Source of the DNA: Caldithrix sp. RBG_13_44_9
Lineage (GTDB): Bacteria > Calditrichota > Calditrichia > RBG-13-44-9
Direction of reading: 5' to 3'
Length of the DNA stretch: 8,072 bases
Assembly (NCBI GenBank): GCA_001771055.1
Contig: MESS01000049.1
Span: 15,554-23,625, forward strand
The stretch's first letter is position 1; each line of letters begins with the position of its first letter. Under the pieces are notes generated by a model. That model ran no database searches and was not told where the DNA came from. It saw only the letters and a list, made by a program, of their open reading frames with translations. This document shows positions 1-6,725 of the stretch, one piece after another. A program made the position numbers and the translations under genes.

Positions 1-332
1 TGATCCGCTGGATTAAAACAACCGCAGGCTACATCCAATCCCCGGAAATAAGCCTGCAGAATCATTATATCAAAAATCAGGTACAAACCCAGTGTAAGTA
101 CAAGAGTTTCCTTAACCCAGAGGCGAGTTAGCAGCATTATTCCCAGCAAAGTTTCTAAAGCAGGAATCAGCACTGCTCCCCAATGAGACAGGATCAATCC
201 GAAAACCTGATAGTTTATGATCGATTGAGCAAAATCCATTGGTGAAGCCAACTTAAAGGCCGCTGATATCAGGAAGACCGAACCCAAAACCATTCTGATA
301 AACAGTAAGAGCCAGCGGTATTTTCTACTCAT
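1..332 (-). CDS. MauE/DoxX-family redox-associated membrane protein (partial, C-terminus outside window)
   Basis: Only the first 110 residues are present; the frame runs open off the left edge. The protein starts MSRKYRWLLLFIRMVLG and shows hydrophobic helices at about residues 7-28, 43-69 and 76-96. These are followed by RGLDVACGCFNPAD (98-110), which matches the (R)GLDI-CGCF signature typical of MauE/DoxX-like proteins. Family knowledge: MauE is needed for disulfide-rich methylamine dehydrogenase maturation, and relatives are treated as membrane redox proteins; their exact reaction is mostly unknown. The paired cysteines Cys103 and Cys105 could be redox active (inference). The ATG overlaps the last 8 nt of the rhodanese-like gene (ATGAGTAG), and a purine-rich GGGGAAGGG stretch lies just upstream, so the two are probably translationally coupled. 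Family members are usually about 140-180 residues, so a helix or two is missing here. Confidence is high for the family and low for any specific reaction. Confidence 0.85.
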   Translation of the reverse strand, partial: MSRKYRWLLLFIRMVLGSVFLISAAFKLASPMDFAQSIINYQVFGLILSHWGAVLIPALETLLGIMLLTRLWVKETLVLTLGLYLIFDIMILQAYFRGLDVACGCFNPAD

Positions 333-813
333 CCTGCCCTTCCCCGCTTTCTATTATAAAACCCCTTTCCAGCCAGCTGAGATATCCGCCAAAAAGAATG
401 AAAAGATCAGTATATCCTGCCTGTTGCAGCGAGGTGGCAGCCAGGCCTAACTGTTCCATTTTTCCTTCCTGATCATAGATGATTACTTTGTCCCCAGGTC
501 GGATAGAAATTCCAGCGGTTGATCCATTTAACAAATGATTAAAAGCAATATGATCTGCCCCTGGAATATGATCCAGCTGATAATCTTCCCGCGCCCTGAT
601 ATCTAAAAATTTTACCAAAGGTTTTTCAAAAAAGACAAAAGCCGAATCAGCTGATATAATCTGAACAGTATTGGAAAATTCTTTTGCTGTCAAGAAGCTT
701 GAATGAAAAAGTAACTTCGATTTAATTCCATTTGGATGAAGCTGATTATATATCAATCCCAAGAGAAAAGCGGCAATGAGGATGATAGTAAATCTGACGA
801 TTGATTTTTTCAC
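325..813 (-). CDS. Membrane-anchored rhodanese-like protein lacking the catalytic cysteine
   Basis: The protein has 162 residues. A positively charged start (MKKSIVR) and a hydrophobic segment at about 7-22 form a signal anchor, so the domain probably sits outside the cytoplasmic membrane. Residues about 42-152 form one rhodanese domain: FLDIRAREDYQLDHIPGADHI (about 69-89) is the usual D-R-x-x-x-x-Y-x-x-x-HIPGA element, and AGYTDLFILFGGYLSWLERG (132-151) is the usual C-terminal element. The active-site loop normally reads YC-x-x-G-x-x-S but here is IIYDQEGKME, so Asp114 stands where the persulfide-forming Cys should be, and the protein contains no Cys anywhere. Asp at this position is known from the inactive N-terminal domains of tandem sulfurtransferases. 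Sulfur transfer is therefore unlikely; a binding or scaffold role is inferred. The start is GTG with a weak ribosome-binding site, and no ATG lies upstream in frame. It overlaps the downstream MauE/DoxX gene by 8 nt. Confidence 0.88.
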   Translation of the reverse strand: MKKSIVRFTIILIAAFLLGLIYNQLHPNGIKSKLLFHSSFLTAKEFSNTVQIISADSAFVFFEKPLVKFLDIRAREDYQLDHIPGADHIAFNHLLNGSTAGISIRPGDKVIIYDQEGKMEQLGLAATSLQQAGYTDLFILFGGYLSWLERGFIIESGEGQDE

Positions 814-885
814 GAGATATCGTTGGATGATTACAAAAATTTTACTAATAATATAACCAGATAAAATTATTTTTCTCTCGAAGAA
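814..885 (-). promoter_or_regulatory. AT-rich intergenic gap, possible internal promoter
   Basis: This 72-nt gap between the DUF1573 gene and the rhodanese-like gene is the longest in the window and is strikingly AT-rich. On the minus strand it contains TGGTTATATTATTAG, which holds TATATT/TATTAT -10-like hexamers near a TG dinucleotide. No good -35 box can be placed. Any run of A and T gives such matches by chance, so this is only a candidate site for separate expression of the rhodanese-MauE pair. The 7-bp A/T-only inverted repeat within it is too weak to call a terminator. Confidence 0.2.
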
Positions 886-1566
886 TCAGGGATTTACTTT
901 GATAAATACCGGGATACGTTTCAATTTTTGAACCGGTTTTTCAAACTCTATTTCAATATAACCGTCATTTCGACCTTCCTTTTGTGGTTGGTACAGAATT
1001 TCCAGCGCTTTCTCTGAACCCGGATGAAGTAAAAATTGTTCCGGTTTAACAGTAAGGGATTTGATATTTCCCTTAATGTTTTTTACCAGTAAATCCTGAT
1101 TATAATTATTTTTAATTACCAGAGAACGTTTAATTGACGAATCTTTCAGGGTAATATCCTGCAAATCAATAAAAGCGGGATTGATTTCAAGCTGTTGTTT
1201 AACAATCGTTTGCAGGGTTACTCTAACACTGGATGGTGTGCCTTCTTCAATTGATACATTCACCGTTTTGCGGGTAAGTCCTGCCTGACCTTTGGTATTA
1301 AATTGCACAGCTATTTCACCCTCTTCATTGGGTAAGTAGGTTAATTTGTCCAATTGAGCGACCGTGCAACCACAGCTGGTTTGAATTCTCCCGATCTTCA
1401 AAGGCAGGTTCCCGGAATTCGTAAACCGGATTTTTCCGGTTACGATGGAATCTTCCAAAACCGTTCCCATGTCCAGGACAATCGGAGTTATTAATTTAAA
1501 TTCCTGTGTGAATACCGTAAAAACAAGTCCTGATAAAACCACTAATAATATCACATATTTTTGCAT
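886..1566 (-). CDS. Exported DUF1573 protein with SCGC motif
   Basis: The protein has 226 residues counting from the ATG at 1566. That start is chosen because GGAGGT lies 4 nt before it; an in-frame ATG at 1581 would add MLEVR but would place the ribosome-binding site inside the gene. Residues 1-20 (MQKYVILLVVLSGLVFTVFT) form a signal peptide or anchor without a lipobox Cys. Residues about 24-110 are a DUF1573 immunoglobulin-like domain: a D-x-G-x-V start, then FTNSGNLPLKI, and the family hallmark TSCGCT with Cys65 and Cys67. Residues about 116-226 look like a second beta-sandwich of the same ASH/MSP type (SLVIKNNYNQDLLVKNI) without cysteines. DUF1573 proteins are common extracytoplasmic proteins in FCB and delta-proteobacterial genomes and have no settled biochemical function. 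It lies 57 nt after the rluD-like gene and 72 nt before the rhodanese-like gene, probably in the same transcription unit. Confidence 0.88.
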   Translation of the reverse strand: MQKYVILLVVLSGLVFTVFTQEFKLITPIVLDMGTVLEDSIVTGKIRFTNSGNLPLKIGRIQTSCGCTVAQLDKLTYLPNEEGEIAVQFNTKGQAGLTRKTVNVSIEEGTPSSVRVTLQTIVKQQLEINPAFIDLQDITLKDSSIKRSLVIKNNYNQDLLVKNIKGNIKSLTVKPEQFLLHPGSEKALEILYQPQKEGRNDGYIEIEFEKPVQKLKRIPVFIKVNP

Positions 1567-1570
1567 CCTG

Positions 1571-1576
1571 ACCTCC
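1571..1576 (-). promoter_or_regulatory. Ribosome-binding site deciding the DUF1573 start
   Basis: The minus strand reads GGAGGT followed by CAGG and then ATG at 1566. This strong Shine-Dalgarno match favours the ATG at 1566 over the in-frame ATG at 1581, which would lie upstream of it. It also shows that at least some genes of this organism use anti-Shine-Dalgarno pairing, unlike many Bacteroidota. Confidence 0.75.
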
Positions 1577-1623
1577 AACATATGCGAATTTGTCTACCAG
1601 AAAAACCTTTAAGAATTTTCAAT

Positions 1624-2616
1624 TTAATTATCATTCCAATTGGATGTTCCATTCACTTCAAGTTCACTGAGTACCTTTTGAAAATCAGACGGCAGGGGTG
1701 AATGAAAATTCATTTCAGCTGACAGGGAAGGATGAATAAACCGCAGTTCAACCGCATGCAGTGTCTGACGCGATATTAAAGATAACAGATGCTGGGCTTG
1801 AAGTCGATCAACAGAATTCTTGAGCTGCCGGATTTGTTTATTTCGACCATGGTATTCGGGATCACCGAAGACCGGGTGCTGGATATAATTCAAATGAATC
1901 CTGATCTGGTGGGTACGGCCGGTTCCCAATTGAACATCGAGCAGGGATAAGAACCGGAAATATTTTCGGACCTCATAGCGGGTAATAGCATTTTTGCCCT
2001 GTTCAGATACAGTAAAAATTGTACGATCTTTTTTGCTCCTGGCCAAATGGGTTTCAATCAAACCCTTTGGTGGATCAAGAATGAACCAGACAAGCGCCTG
2101 ATATTTTCTGGTCATGGTTCTGAGTGATAATTGACGGACCAGATGAAGATGGGTTTTATCATTTTTGGCCACCACCATCAGACCAGAAGTGTTTTTATCC
2201 AAACGATGCACAATTCCAGGTCGCAAACGACCACCGACACCGGAGAGATCATGACAGTGATACATTAATGCATTCACCAGGGTGCCAGATTTTATTCCCG
2301 CACCCGGATGAACCACCAATCCTGCCGGTTTATCAATGACAATGAGATCCTGATCCTGGTACACTATTGATAACGGAATATTTTCCGGTTCAATTCCAGT
2401 TTCTTCAGCCGCTGGAAGCTCAATCTGCACCGTTTCATCTTTGGAAATTTTATAGGACGGTTTGACAAATTGTCCATTAACAGTTACCCATTTATTCTCG
2501 ATCAATTTCTGATGGTAGGTACGGGAAAATTCAGGCAAGCGGTTATGAAGAAATTTATCCAGTCTCAAACCGGTCTCATCTGCATCTACTGGATATTTAA
2601 TTCTGTTGGAGGCCAT
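1624..2616 (-). CDS. rluD: RluA/RluD-family 23S rRNA pseudouridine synthase
   Basis: The 330-residue enzyme converts uridine to pseudouridine in 23S rRNA; RluD itself modifies helix 69 (U1911, U1915, U1917 in E. coli). Residues about 17-64 are an S4 RNA-binding domain (GLRLDKFLHNRLPEFSR... VTVNG). The catalytic domain follows, with LIVIDKPAGLVVHPGAG (91-107), GIVHRLDKNTSGLMVVAK (134-151) containing the catalytic Asp140, then GTGRTHQIRIH (231-241) and HPVFGDPEY (247-255). Length and domain order fit RluD; the precise rRNA target cannot be read from sequence, and RluA-type paralogues overlap in motifs. The ATG at 2616 lies inside the 3' end of lspA (20-nt overlap) and has no clear Shine-Dalgarno sequence, so translation is probably coupled to lspA. 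The order lspA-rluD is common in bacteria. Confidence 0.93.
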   Translation of the reverse strand: MASNRIKYPVDADETGLRLDKFLHNRLPEFSRTYHQKLIENKWVTVNGQFVKPSYKISKDETVQIELPAAEETGIEPENIPLSIVYQDQDLIVIDKPAGLVVHPGAGIKSGTLVNALMYHCHDLSGVGGRLRPGIVHRLDKNTSGLMVVAKNDKTHLHLVRQLSLRTMTRKYQALVWFILDPPKGLIETHLARSKKDRTIFTVSEQGKNAITRYEVRKYFRFLSLLDVQLGTGRTHQIRIHLNYIQHPVFGDPEYHGRNKQIRQLKNSVDRLQAQHLLSLISRQTLHAVELRFIHPSLSAEMNFHSPLPSDFQKVLSELEVNGTSNWNDN

Positions 2617-3169
2617 TATATGAAACAGATTTTTTAAGACGCAAATCGAGGATAGAGTTGAGAATGATCATGATCATACCGACAGTTACCGCAATATCTG
2701 CCACATTAAATACCGGCCAGCGATCCATCTGGTAACCACTGAAATCAAAAAACAATAATCGGAAAGAAGGAATATTAACATCAAAAAACTCAAAATCCAG
2801 AAAATCGACCACCCTGCCATATAGAAAACGGTCAATGAGATTACCGAATGCACCCCCCAATATGGAAGCGAAAGCGAGTCGTAAGATCTTATGATCACGC
2901 AACGAAAGCAGGTAATAGAAGATGATGATAACGGCGATGATTGATAAGATGGTAAAGGTAATTTTATTACTAATTCTCAAACCAAATGCAATACCGGGAT
3001 TTTCAATATAGGTTAGTCTGAAAAAATCCCCAATAATAGATTTAGAATACACCGGCTGCAAGAAAACCCGGGCGAGGTGTTTGGTAATCTGATCCAGCAG
3101 CAGAACACCGAGTATTATTCCAATGACAATTTTCAAAAGCGGAGTTGACTTGAAGAATTTAGTAAACAA
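2597..3169 (-). CDS. lspA: Prolipoprotein signal peptidase (signal peptidase II)
   Basis: LspA is the inner-membrane aspartyl protease that removes signal peptides from prolipoproteins after lipidation of the +1 Cys. The 190-residue protein shows all family boxes: LLLDQITK (23-30), YIENPGIAFG (54-63), GGAFGNLIDR (105-114), GRVVDFLDF (118-126) with catalytic Asp122, and WPVFNVADIAVTVG (151-164) with catalytic Asp158. Four hydrophobic helices can be placed at about 12-28, 71-90, 97-113 and 157-175. It is slightly longer than the usual 150-170 residues, mainly because of a loop of about 18 residues between the two catalytic boxes. The start is TTG, directly after the TAG stop of the upstream gene; GGAG lies 7 nt before it, and no ATG occurs until far inside the protein. 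It overlaps the rluD-like gene by 20 nt. Confidence 0.95.
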   Translation of the reverse strand: MFTKFFKSTPLLKIVIGIILGVLLLDQITKHLARVFLQPVYSKSIIGDFFRLTYIENPGIAFGLRISNKITFTILSIIAVIIIFYYLLSLRDHKILRLAFASILGGAFGNLIDRFLYGRVVDFLDFEFFDVNIPSFRLLFFDFSGYQMDRWPVFNVADIAVTVGMIMIILNSILDLRLKKSVSYNGLQQN

Positions 3170-3538
3170 CTATTTTCTCCGAGATTCTGCCTGCTTACAG
3201 GGAACGCAAATACGGGTAGTTGGGACTGCCTTCAAACGTTCTTCATCAATTTCCTTGCCGCATACCCGACAAATTCCATACTCTCCCAATTCAATGGCAG
3301 TGAGGGATCGTTCAATTTGTTGAAAAAATTTCTCTTCTCGTGAAAGAAAGAGAAAAGCTTTCTCGCGTTCCATTGCATCAGTTCCCTGATCGGCCATATG
3401 AAAAGAATAGCTGGAGTTGTTTCCGGTAGCAGCTGGGCTTTCCATTGCGACTTCCCGCAAATGTTCAATCCGTTCGTGCACCTCTTTTCGCTTTTCCAGC
3501 AATAATTTTCTAAAATATTGTAATTTTTTTGCATTCAT
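3170..3538 (-). CDS. TraR/DksA-family C4 zinc-finger protein
   Basis: DksA/TraR proteins bind RNA polymerase in its secondary channel and adjust promoter output, often with ppGpp. The 122-residue protein has a charged helix (1-32), a short loop with the acidic-tip region HMADQGTDAMERE (47-59), a second helix (about 60-84) and a C4 zinc finger with Cys90, Cys93, Cys111 and Cys114 (ICRVCGKEIDEERLKAVP and RICVPCKQ). At 122 residues it is somewhat shorter than E. coli DksA (151). By alignment, Asp50 matches DksA Asp74, while His47 stands at the Asp71 position. AGGGAG lies 6 nt before the ATG. It lies between ileS (25 nt) and lspA (0 nt), a place where such proteins are common. Whether it works as a true DksA or as a short paralogue is undecided. 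Confidence 0.9.
   Translation of the reverse strand: MNAKKLQYFRKLLLEKRKEVHERIEHLREVAMESPAATGNNSSYSFHMADQGTDAMEREKAFLFLSREEKFFQQIERSLTAIELGEYGICRVCGKEIDEERLKAVPTTRICVPCKQAESRRK
3177..3180 (-). promoter_or_regulatory. Ribosome-binding site supporting the TTG start of lspA
   Basis: The minus strand reads GGAG, then AAAATAG, then TTG. The site lies within the last codons of the TraR/DksA-like gene, 7 nt before the TTG at 3169. Because TAG immediately precedes TTG in the same frame, no start further upstream is possible, so this site fixes the lspA start. Confidence 0.7.
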
Positions 3539-3563
3539 AGTTGACTCCCTGAATAAATCCGTC

Positions 3564-6500
3564 CTATTTGTCTTCCCTTTCTAAAACCACCACGAAATTA
3601 ATTCCATTAATAGTTATCTCCCTTTGAATATCTCCTCCATCCATGGCAGGCTTCATCCGTATTGCAAGTGTTTCAGACATAATATAATCGGCCAAACGTT
3701 CGATTGCATTACGAATTTTTTCTGGTGCCTGGTAACCGATCGTGATCCGATCGGTTACTTCAAAACCTGCTTCCTTGCGGAGATTTTGAATCCGGTTGAT
3801 AAACTCCCGGGCAATACCTTCGGTTTCCAATTCTTCTGTGATCTGTGCATTAAGAGCAATCAGGATCCCGCCCTCTCTCCCAATAACCCAATTCTCTTTC
3901 TTTAATTCTTCATAAAATTCCACATCCTCCCGGTTTATATGAATTTGCACCCCGTCCACATCCAGCGTAATTTGTCCTGATTTTTCCAGATGGTCCAATG
4001 TTTCCTCGTTTAAATTCTCAATAATTTCAGCAACCTTTTTCATCAGTTTCCCGGCCTTGGGACCCAGTTGTTTATATTGTGGTTTGGCTTTTTTACTCAC
4101 AATTTCATTGCTCTTCTCAATAGTGATAATATTCTTCACGTTGATCTCATCCTTGATGATGTGAGCAGTCTGATCAATCGATTCCCGCACTGATTTGCTG
4201 GGAGAGGCTACAATCATTTCGGATAACGGCTGGCGCACTTTAAGTTTGACCTCATTTCGGATAGACCGAGCCAGGCTGACCACTAATTGGGCATTCCGCA
4301 TCCGGGTTTCCAGATCAGGATCCTGATTTTTTTTCATAGCCTCTGTTAGTCCAGGATAATTCAGGAGATGAACCGACTCCGGCATTTCAGTGGTGCGTAA
4401 ATTCTGATATAACTCTTCAGCCGTAAATGGAGCAATGGGGGCAATCATCTGGGTTATGGTTAATAGTACCTCATATAAAGTCTGATAGGCAGAAATTTTA
4501 TCCTGATTCATTTCTCCCTTCCAGAACCTCCGGCGATTCCGCCGCACATACCAATTCGAAACATCATCCAGTAAATAATCTGAAATGATCCTTGCTGCCC
4601 GGGTCATATCGTAATTCTCTAATTTGTCGTTCACCTGTGCCACCGTGGTATATAACAACGAAAGAATCCAGCGGTCGATTTCCGGACGTTGCTCGAAGCG
4701 AACAGTTTCAAGAGTCGGCTTAAACTTATCTATATTGGCATACAGGGCATAAAAACTATAGGTATTGAATAAGGTATCAAAAAATTTCCGGTAAACTTCT
4801 GCTATTCCCTCGGCATCAAACCTTTTCGGCACCCAGGGGGCGCTGACGGTCACAAAATACCAGCGCAACGGATCGACCCCGTATTGCGAGATCACCTCTT
4901 CCGGCACCACTGCATTCCCCCGGGACTTGCTCATCTTCTGTCCTTCTTTATCCAGGATCAGTTCATTTACCACAATATTTTTGAAGGCCGGTTTGTCAAA
5001 CAATAATGTAGAAATGGCCAGAAGTGAATAGAACCACCCGCGGGTCTGATCTACACCTTCACAGATAAAATCAGCCGGAAAATTTTCCTCGAAAACATCC
5101 TTATTTTTAAATGGATAATGCCATTGGGCATAGGGCATGCTGCCGGAATCAAACCAGACATCTATCACCTCCGGAACCCGCTTCATCTTTCCCTGACATT
5201 TATCACAGGGAATAATCACTTCATCTACAAAGGGTTTATGAAGATCTATCGATTCCGGTACATTTTCTCCTTTTTCTTGCAATTCCTTAATACTGCCGAT
5301 GCAGAGGTGGTGCTGGCAATCTTCGCATACCCAGATATTCAGGGGAGTACCCCAATAACGATCCCGGGAAAGGGCCCAATCCACATTATTCTTCAACCAT
5401 TCACCGAATCTTCCTTCCCCCACTTCCGGAGGATACCAGGAAATCTGTTCATTATTCTTCAGCATATTTTCCTTGAACCGGGTGGTCCGGATATACCAGG
5501 AATCTCTGGCATAATATAAAAGTGGCGAGTCACAGCGCCAGCAATGCGGGTAACTATGTTCCACCATTTCTTTACGAAACAGCAGGTTCCGTTTTTTCAG
5601 ATCGATAATTATTTCAGGATCGGCATCTTTTACGAATTTTGTCTTATAATCGCTGATGATTTCCTCAAATTCTCCGCTCCGATTAACTGGCCGCACCACC
5701 GGCAAATTATACTTCTGACCAATATTATAATCATCTTCACCGAAAGCCGGAGCAATATGAACAATTCCAGTACCATCCTCGGTGGTTACAAAATCACCCA
5801 GTACCACATAGAAAGCCTCTTTATCCAGCGGCACAAAAGTAAACAACGGTTCGTATTTCTGGTGTTCCAGTTGTTTTCCGTTATATCGTTCGACGATTGT
5901 AAATTCACTACCCAGAACGGCTGAGGCACGAGGTTCAGCGATAATTAAATATTCGCCATTCCGGGACACTTTCAAATATTCCACCTCCGGATGAACGCTC
6001 AAAGCTACATTCGATATCAGGGTCCAAGGAGTGGTGGTCCACACCAGGAAAAAGGTATCCGGTTGATTCACTAAACGGAACTTGATATAAATAGAGGGAT
6101 CCTTTACCTCTTTATAACCTTGCGAAACCTCATGGCTGGAGAGCGGTGTTTCACATCTGGGACAGTACGGAAGGATCTTAAAACCTTTGTAAATAAGATC
6201 CCGTTCATAGAAATTTTTTAAAATCCACCAGATACTCTCTATATAGTCATTTTGAAAAGTAATGTAGGGATCTTTTAGATCCAGCCAGAATCCGATCCGC
6301 CGGGTTAGATCATCCCAATCCTTCTTATAGTGGAAGACACTTGCTTTACATTGTTCATTGAATTTACCAATGCCATATTCTTCAATTCCTGCTTTGCCAT
6401 CAATGTTGAGCTTTTTCTCCACCTCAATTTCCACCGGTAATCCATGAGTATCCCAGCCGGCCTTGCGATTAACCCGGAATCCCTTCATGGTTTTATAGCG

Positions 6501-6707
6501 GCAGACCACATCTTTGATGGTGCGGCTCATGACATGGTGAATTCCTGGTCGACCATTAGCGGTAGGTGGACCTTCGTAAAAAACGAACGGACGAGCCTTT
6601 TCCCGAATCTTTATACTTTTATCAAAGATAAAATTCTTTTCCCAAAAGTCAAGAATCTCTTTTTCGAGTTCAGGAATATTAACTTTTCCAGCAATTTCTT
6701 TGTACAT
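3564..6707 (-). CDS. ileS: Isoleucyl-tRNA synthetase, type 2 (eukaryote-like)
   Basis: This cytoplasmic enzyme charges tRNA-Ile and edits misactivated Val. The 1047-residue protein is complete. The class I signature is GPPTANGRPGIHH (46-58), in the swapped form GIHH. GWDTHGLPVEIE (84-95) lines the amino-acid pocket, and KMSKS is at 591-595. The CP1 editing domain is marked by WTTTPWTL (223-230) and GTGIVHIAPAFGEDDY (312-327). Cys pairs suited to zinc are C182/C185, C389/C392, C461/C464 and C501/C504. The anticodon-binding helical domain begins near 675, and residues about 850-1047 form the C-terminal domain typical of this type instead of the short zinc-finger tail of type 1. The upstream gap is 18 nt with a weak ribosome-binding site and no room for a T-box. 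It is followed after 25 nt by the TraR/DksA-like gene. Type 2 enzymes tend to be insensitive to mupirocin. Confidence 0.97.
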   Translation of the reverse strand: MYKEIAGKVNIPELEKEILDFWEKNFIFDKSIKIREKARPFVFYEGPPTANGRPGIHHVMSRTIKDVVCRYKTMKGFRVNRKAGWDTHGLPVEIEVEKKLNIDGKAGIEEYGIGKFNEQCKASVFHYKKDWDDLTRRIGFWLDLKDPYITFQNDYIESIWWILKNFYERDLIYKGFKILPYCPRCETPLSSHEVSQGYKEVKDPSIYIKFRLVNQPDTFFLVWTTTPWTLISNVALSVHPEVEYLKVSRNGEYLIIAEPRASAVLGSEFTIVERYNGKQLEHQKYEPLFTFVPLDKEAFYVVLGDFVTTEDGTGIVHIAPAFGEDDYNIGQKYNLPVVRPVNRSGEFEEIISDYKTKFVKDADPEIIIDLKKRNLLFRKEMVEHSYPHCWRCDSPLLYYARDSWYIRTTRFKENMLKNNEQISWYPPEVGEGRFGEWLKNNVDWALSRDRYWGTPLNIWVCEDCQHHLCIGSIKELQEKGENVPESIDLHKPFVDEVIIPCDKCQGKMKRVPEVIDVWFDSGSMPYAQWHYPFKNKDVFEENFPADFICEGVDQTRGWFYSLLAISTLLFDKPAFKNIVVNELILDKEGQKMSKSRGNAVVPEEVISQYGVDPLRWYFVTVSAPWVPKRFDAEGIAEVYRKFFDTLFNTYSFYALYANIDKFKPTLETVRFEQRPEIDRWILSLLYTTVAQVNDKLENYDMTRAARIISDYLLDDVSNWYVRRNRRRFWKGEMNQDKISAYQTLYEVLLTITQMIAPIAPFTAEELYQNLRTTEMPESVHLLNYPGLTEAMKKNQDPDLETRMRNAQLVVSLARSIRNEVKLKVRQPLSEMIVASPSKSVRESIDQTAHIIKDEINVKNIITIEKSNEIVSKKAKPQYKQLGPKAGKLMKKVAEIIENLNEETLDHLEKSGQITLDVDGVQIHINREDVEFYEELKKENWVIGREGGILIALNAQITEELETEGIAREFINRIQNLRKEAGFEVTDRITIGYQAPEKIRNAIERLADYIMSETLAIRMKPAMDGGDIQREITINGINFVVVLEREDK
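3732..3758. repeat. Perfect 11-bp inverted repeat with 5-nt loop inside ileS
   Basis: The arms are gtaaccgatcg (3732-3742) and cgatcggttac (3748-3758), separated by tgatc. They encode residues VTDRITIGY of the IleRS C-terminal domain. Three GATC sites occur within 15 bases. In mRNA this would be a stable stem about 170 nt before the ileS stop codon. No U-run follows, so it is not an intrinsic terminator. It may be a coding coincidence, because the encoded motif is itself commonly conserved. Confidence 0.6.
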
Positions 6708-6725
6708 CTCTGAGTTACCAGGCTA

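Noticed and set aside
1567..1581. Earlier in-frame ATG for the DUF1573 gene
   Set aside because: The strong GGAGGT lies between this ATG and the one at 1566, and the signal peptide begins naturally at MQKYV.
1582..1623. Promoter or terminator between the rluD-like and DUF1573 genes
   Set aside because: TTGAAA with a 17-nt spacer leads to TGGTAG, a poor -10; the gaaaa/ttttc pairing is only 5 bp. Neither is convincing.
2124..2339. Plus-strand open frame opposite the rluD-like gene
   Set aside because: It is antisense to the catalytic HRLDKNTSG region; its His/Asp/Pro-rich product looks like reverse-strand translation, not a protein.
3329..3355. 8-bp inverted repeat tttctctt/aagagaaa inside the TraR/DksA-like gene
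   Set aside because: It is low-complexity purine/pyrimidine sequence encoding charged and Phe-rich residues; the 12-nt loop and A/T-rich arms make it weak.
3232..3534. Second minus-strand frame inside the TraR/DksA-like gene
   Set aside because: It is shifted relative to the zinc-finger frame, which has clear family motifs and a good ribosome-binding site.
5118..5924. Two plus-strand open frames (5118-5519 and 5544-5924) opposite ileS
   Set aside because: They are antisense to strongly conserved IleRS catalytic, zinc and editing regions, match no family and have no plausible ribosome-binding context.
6708..6725. T-box or other leader upstream of ileS
   Set aside because: Only 18 nt separate the DUF2905 stop from the ileS start, leaving no room for a tRNA-sensing leader.
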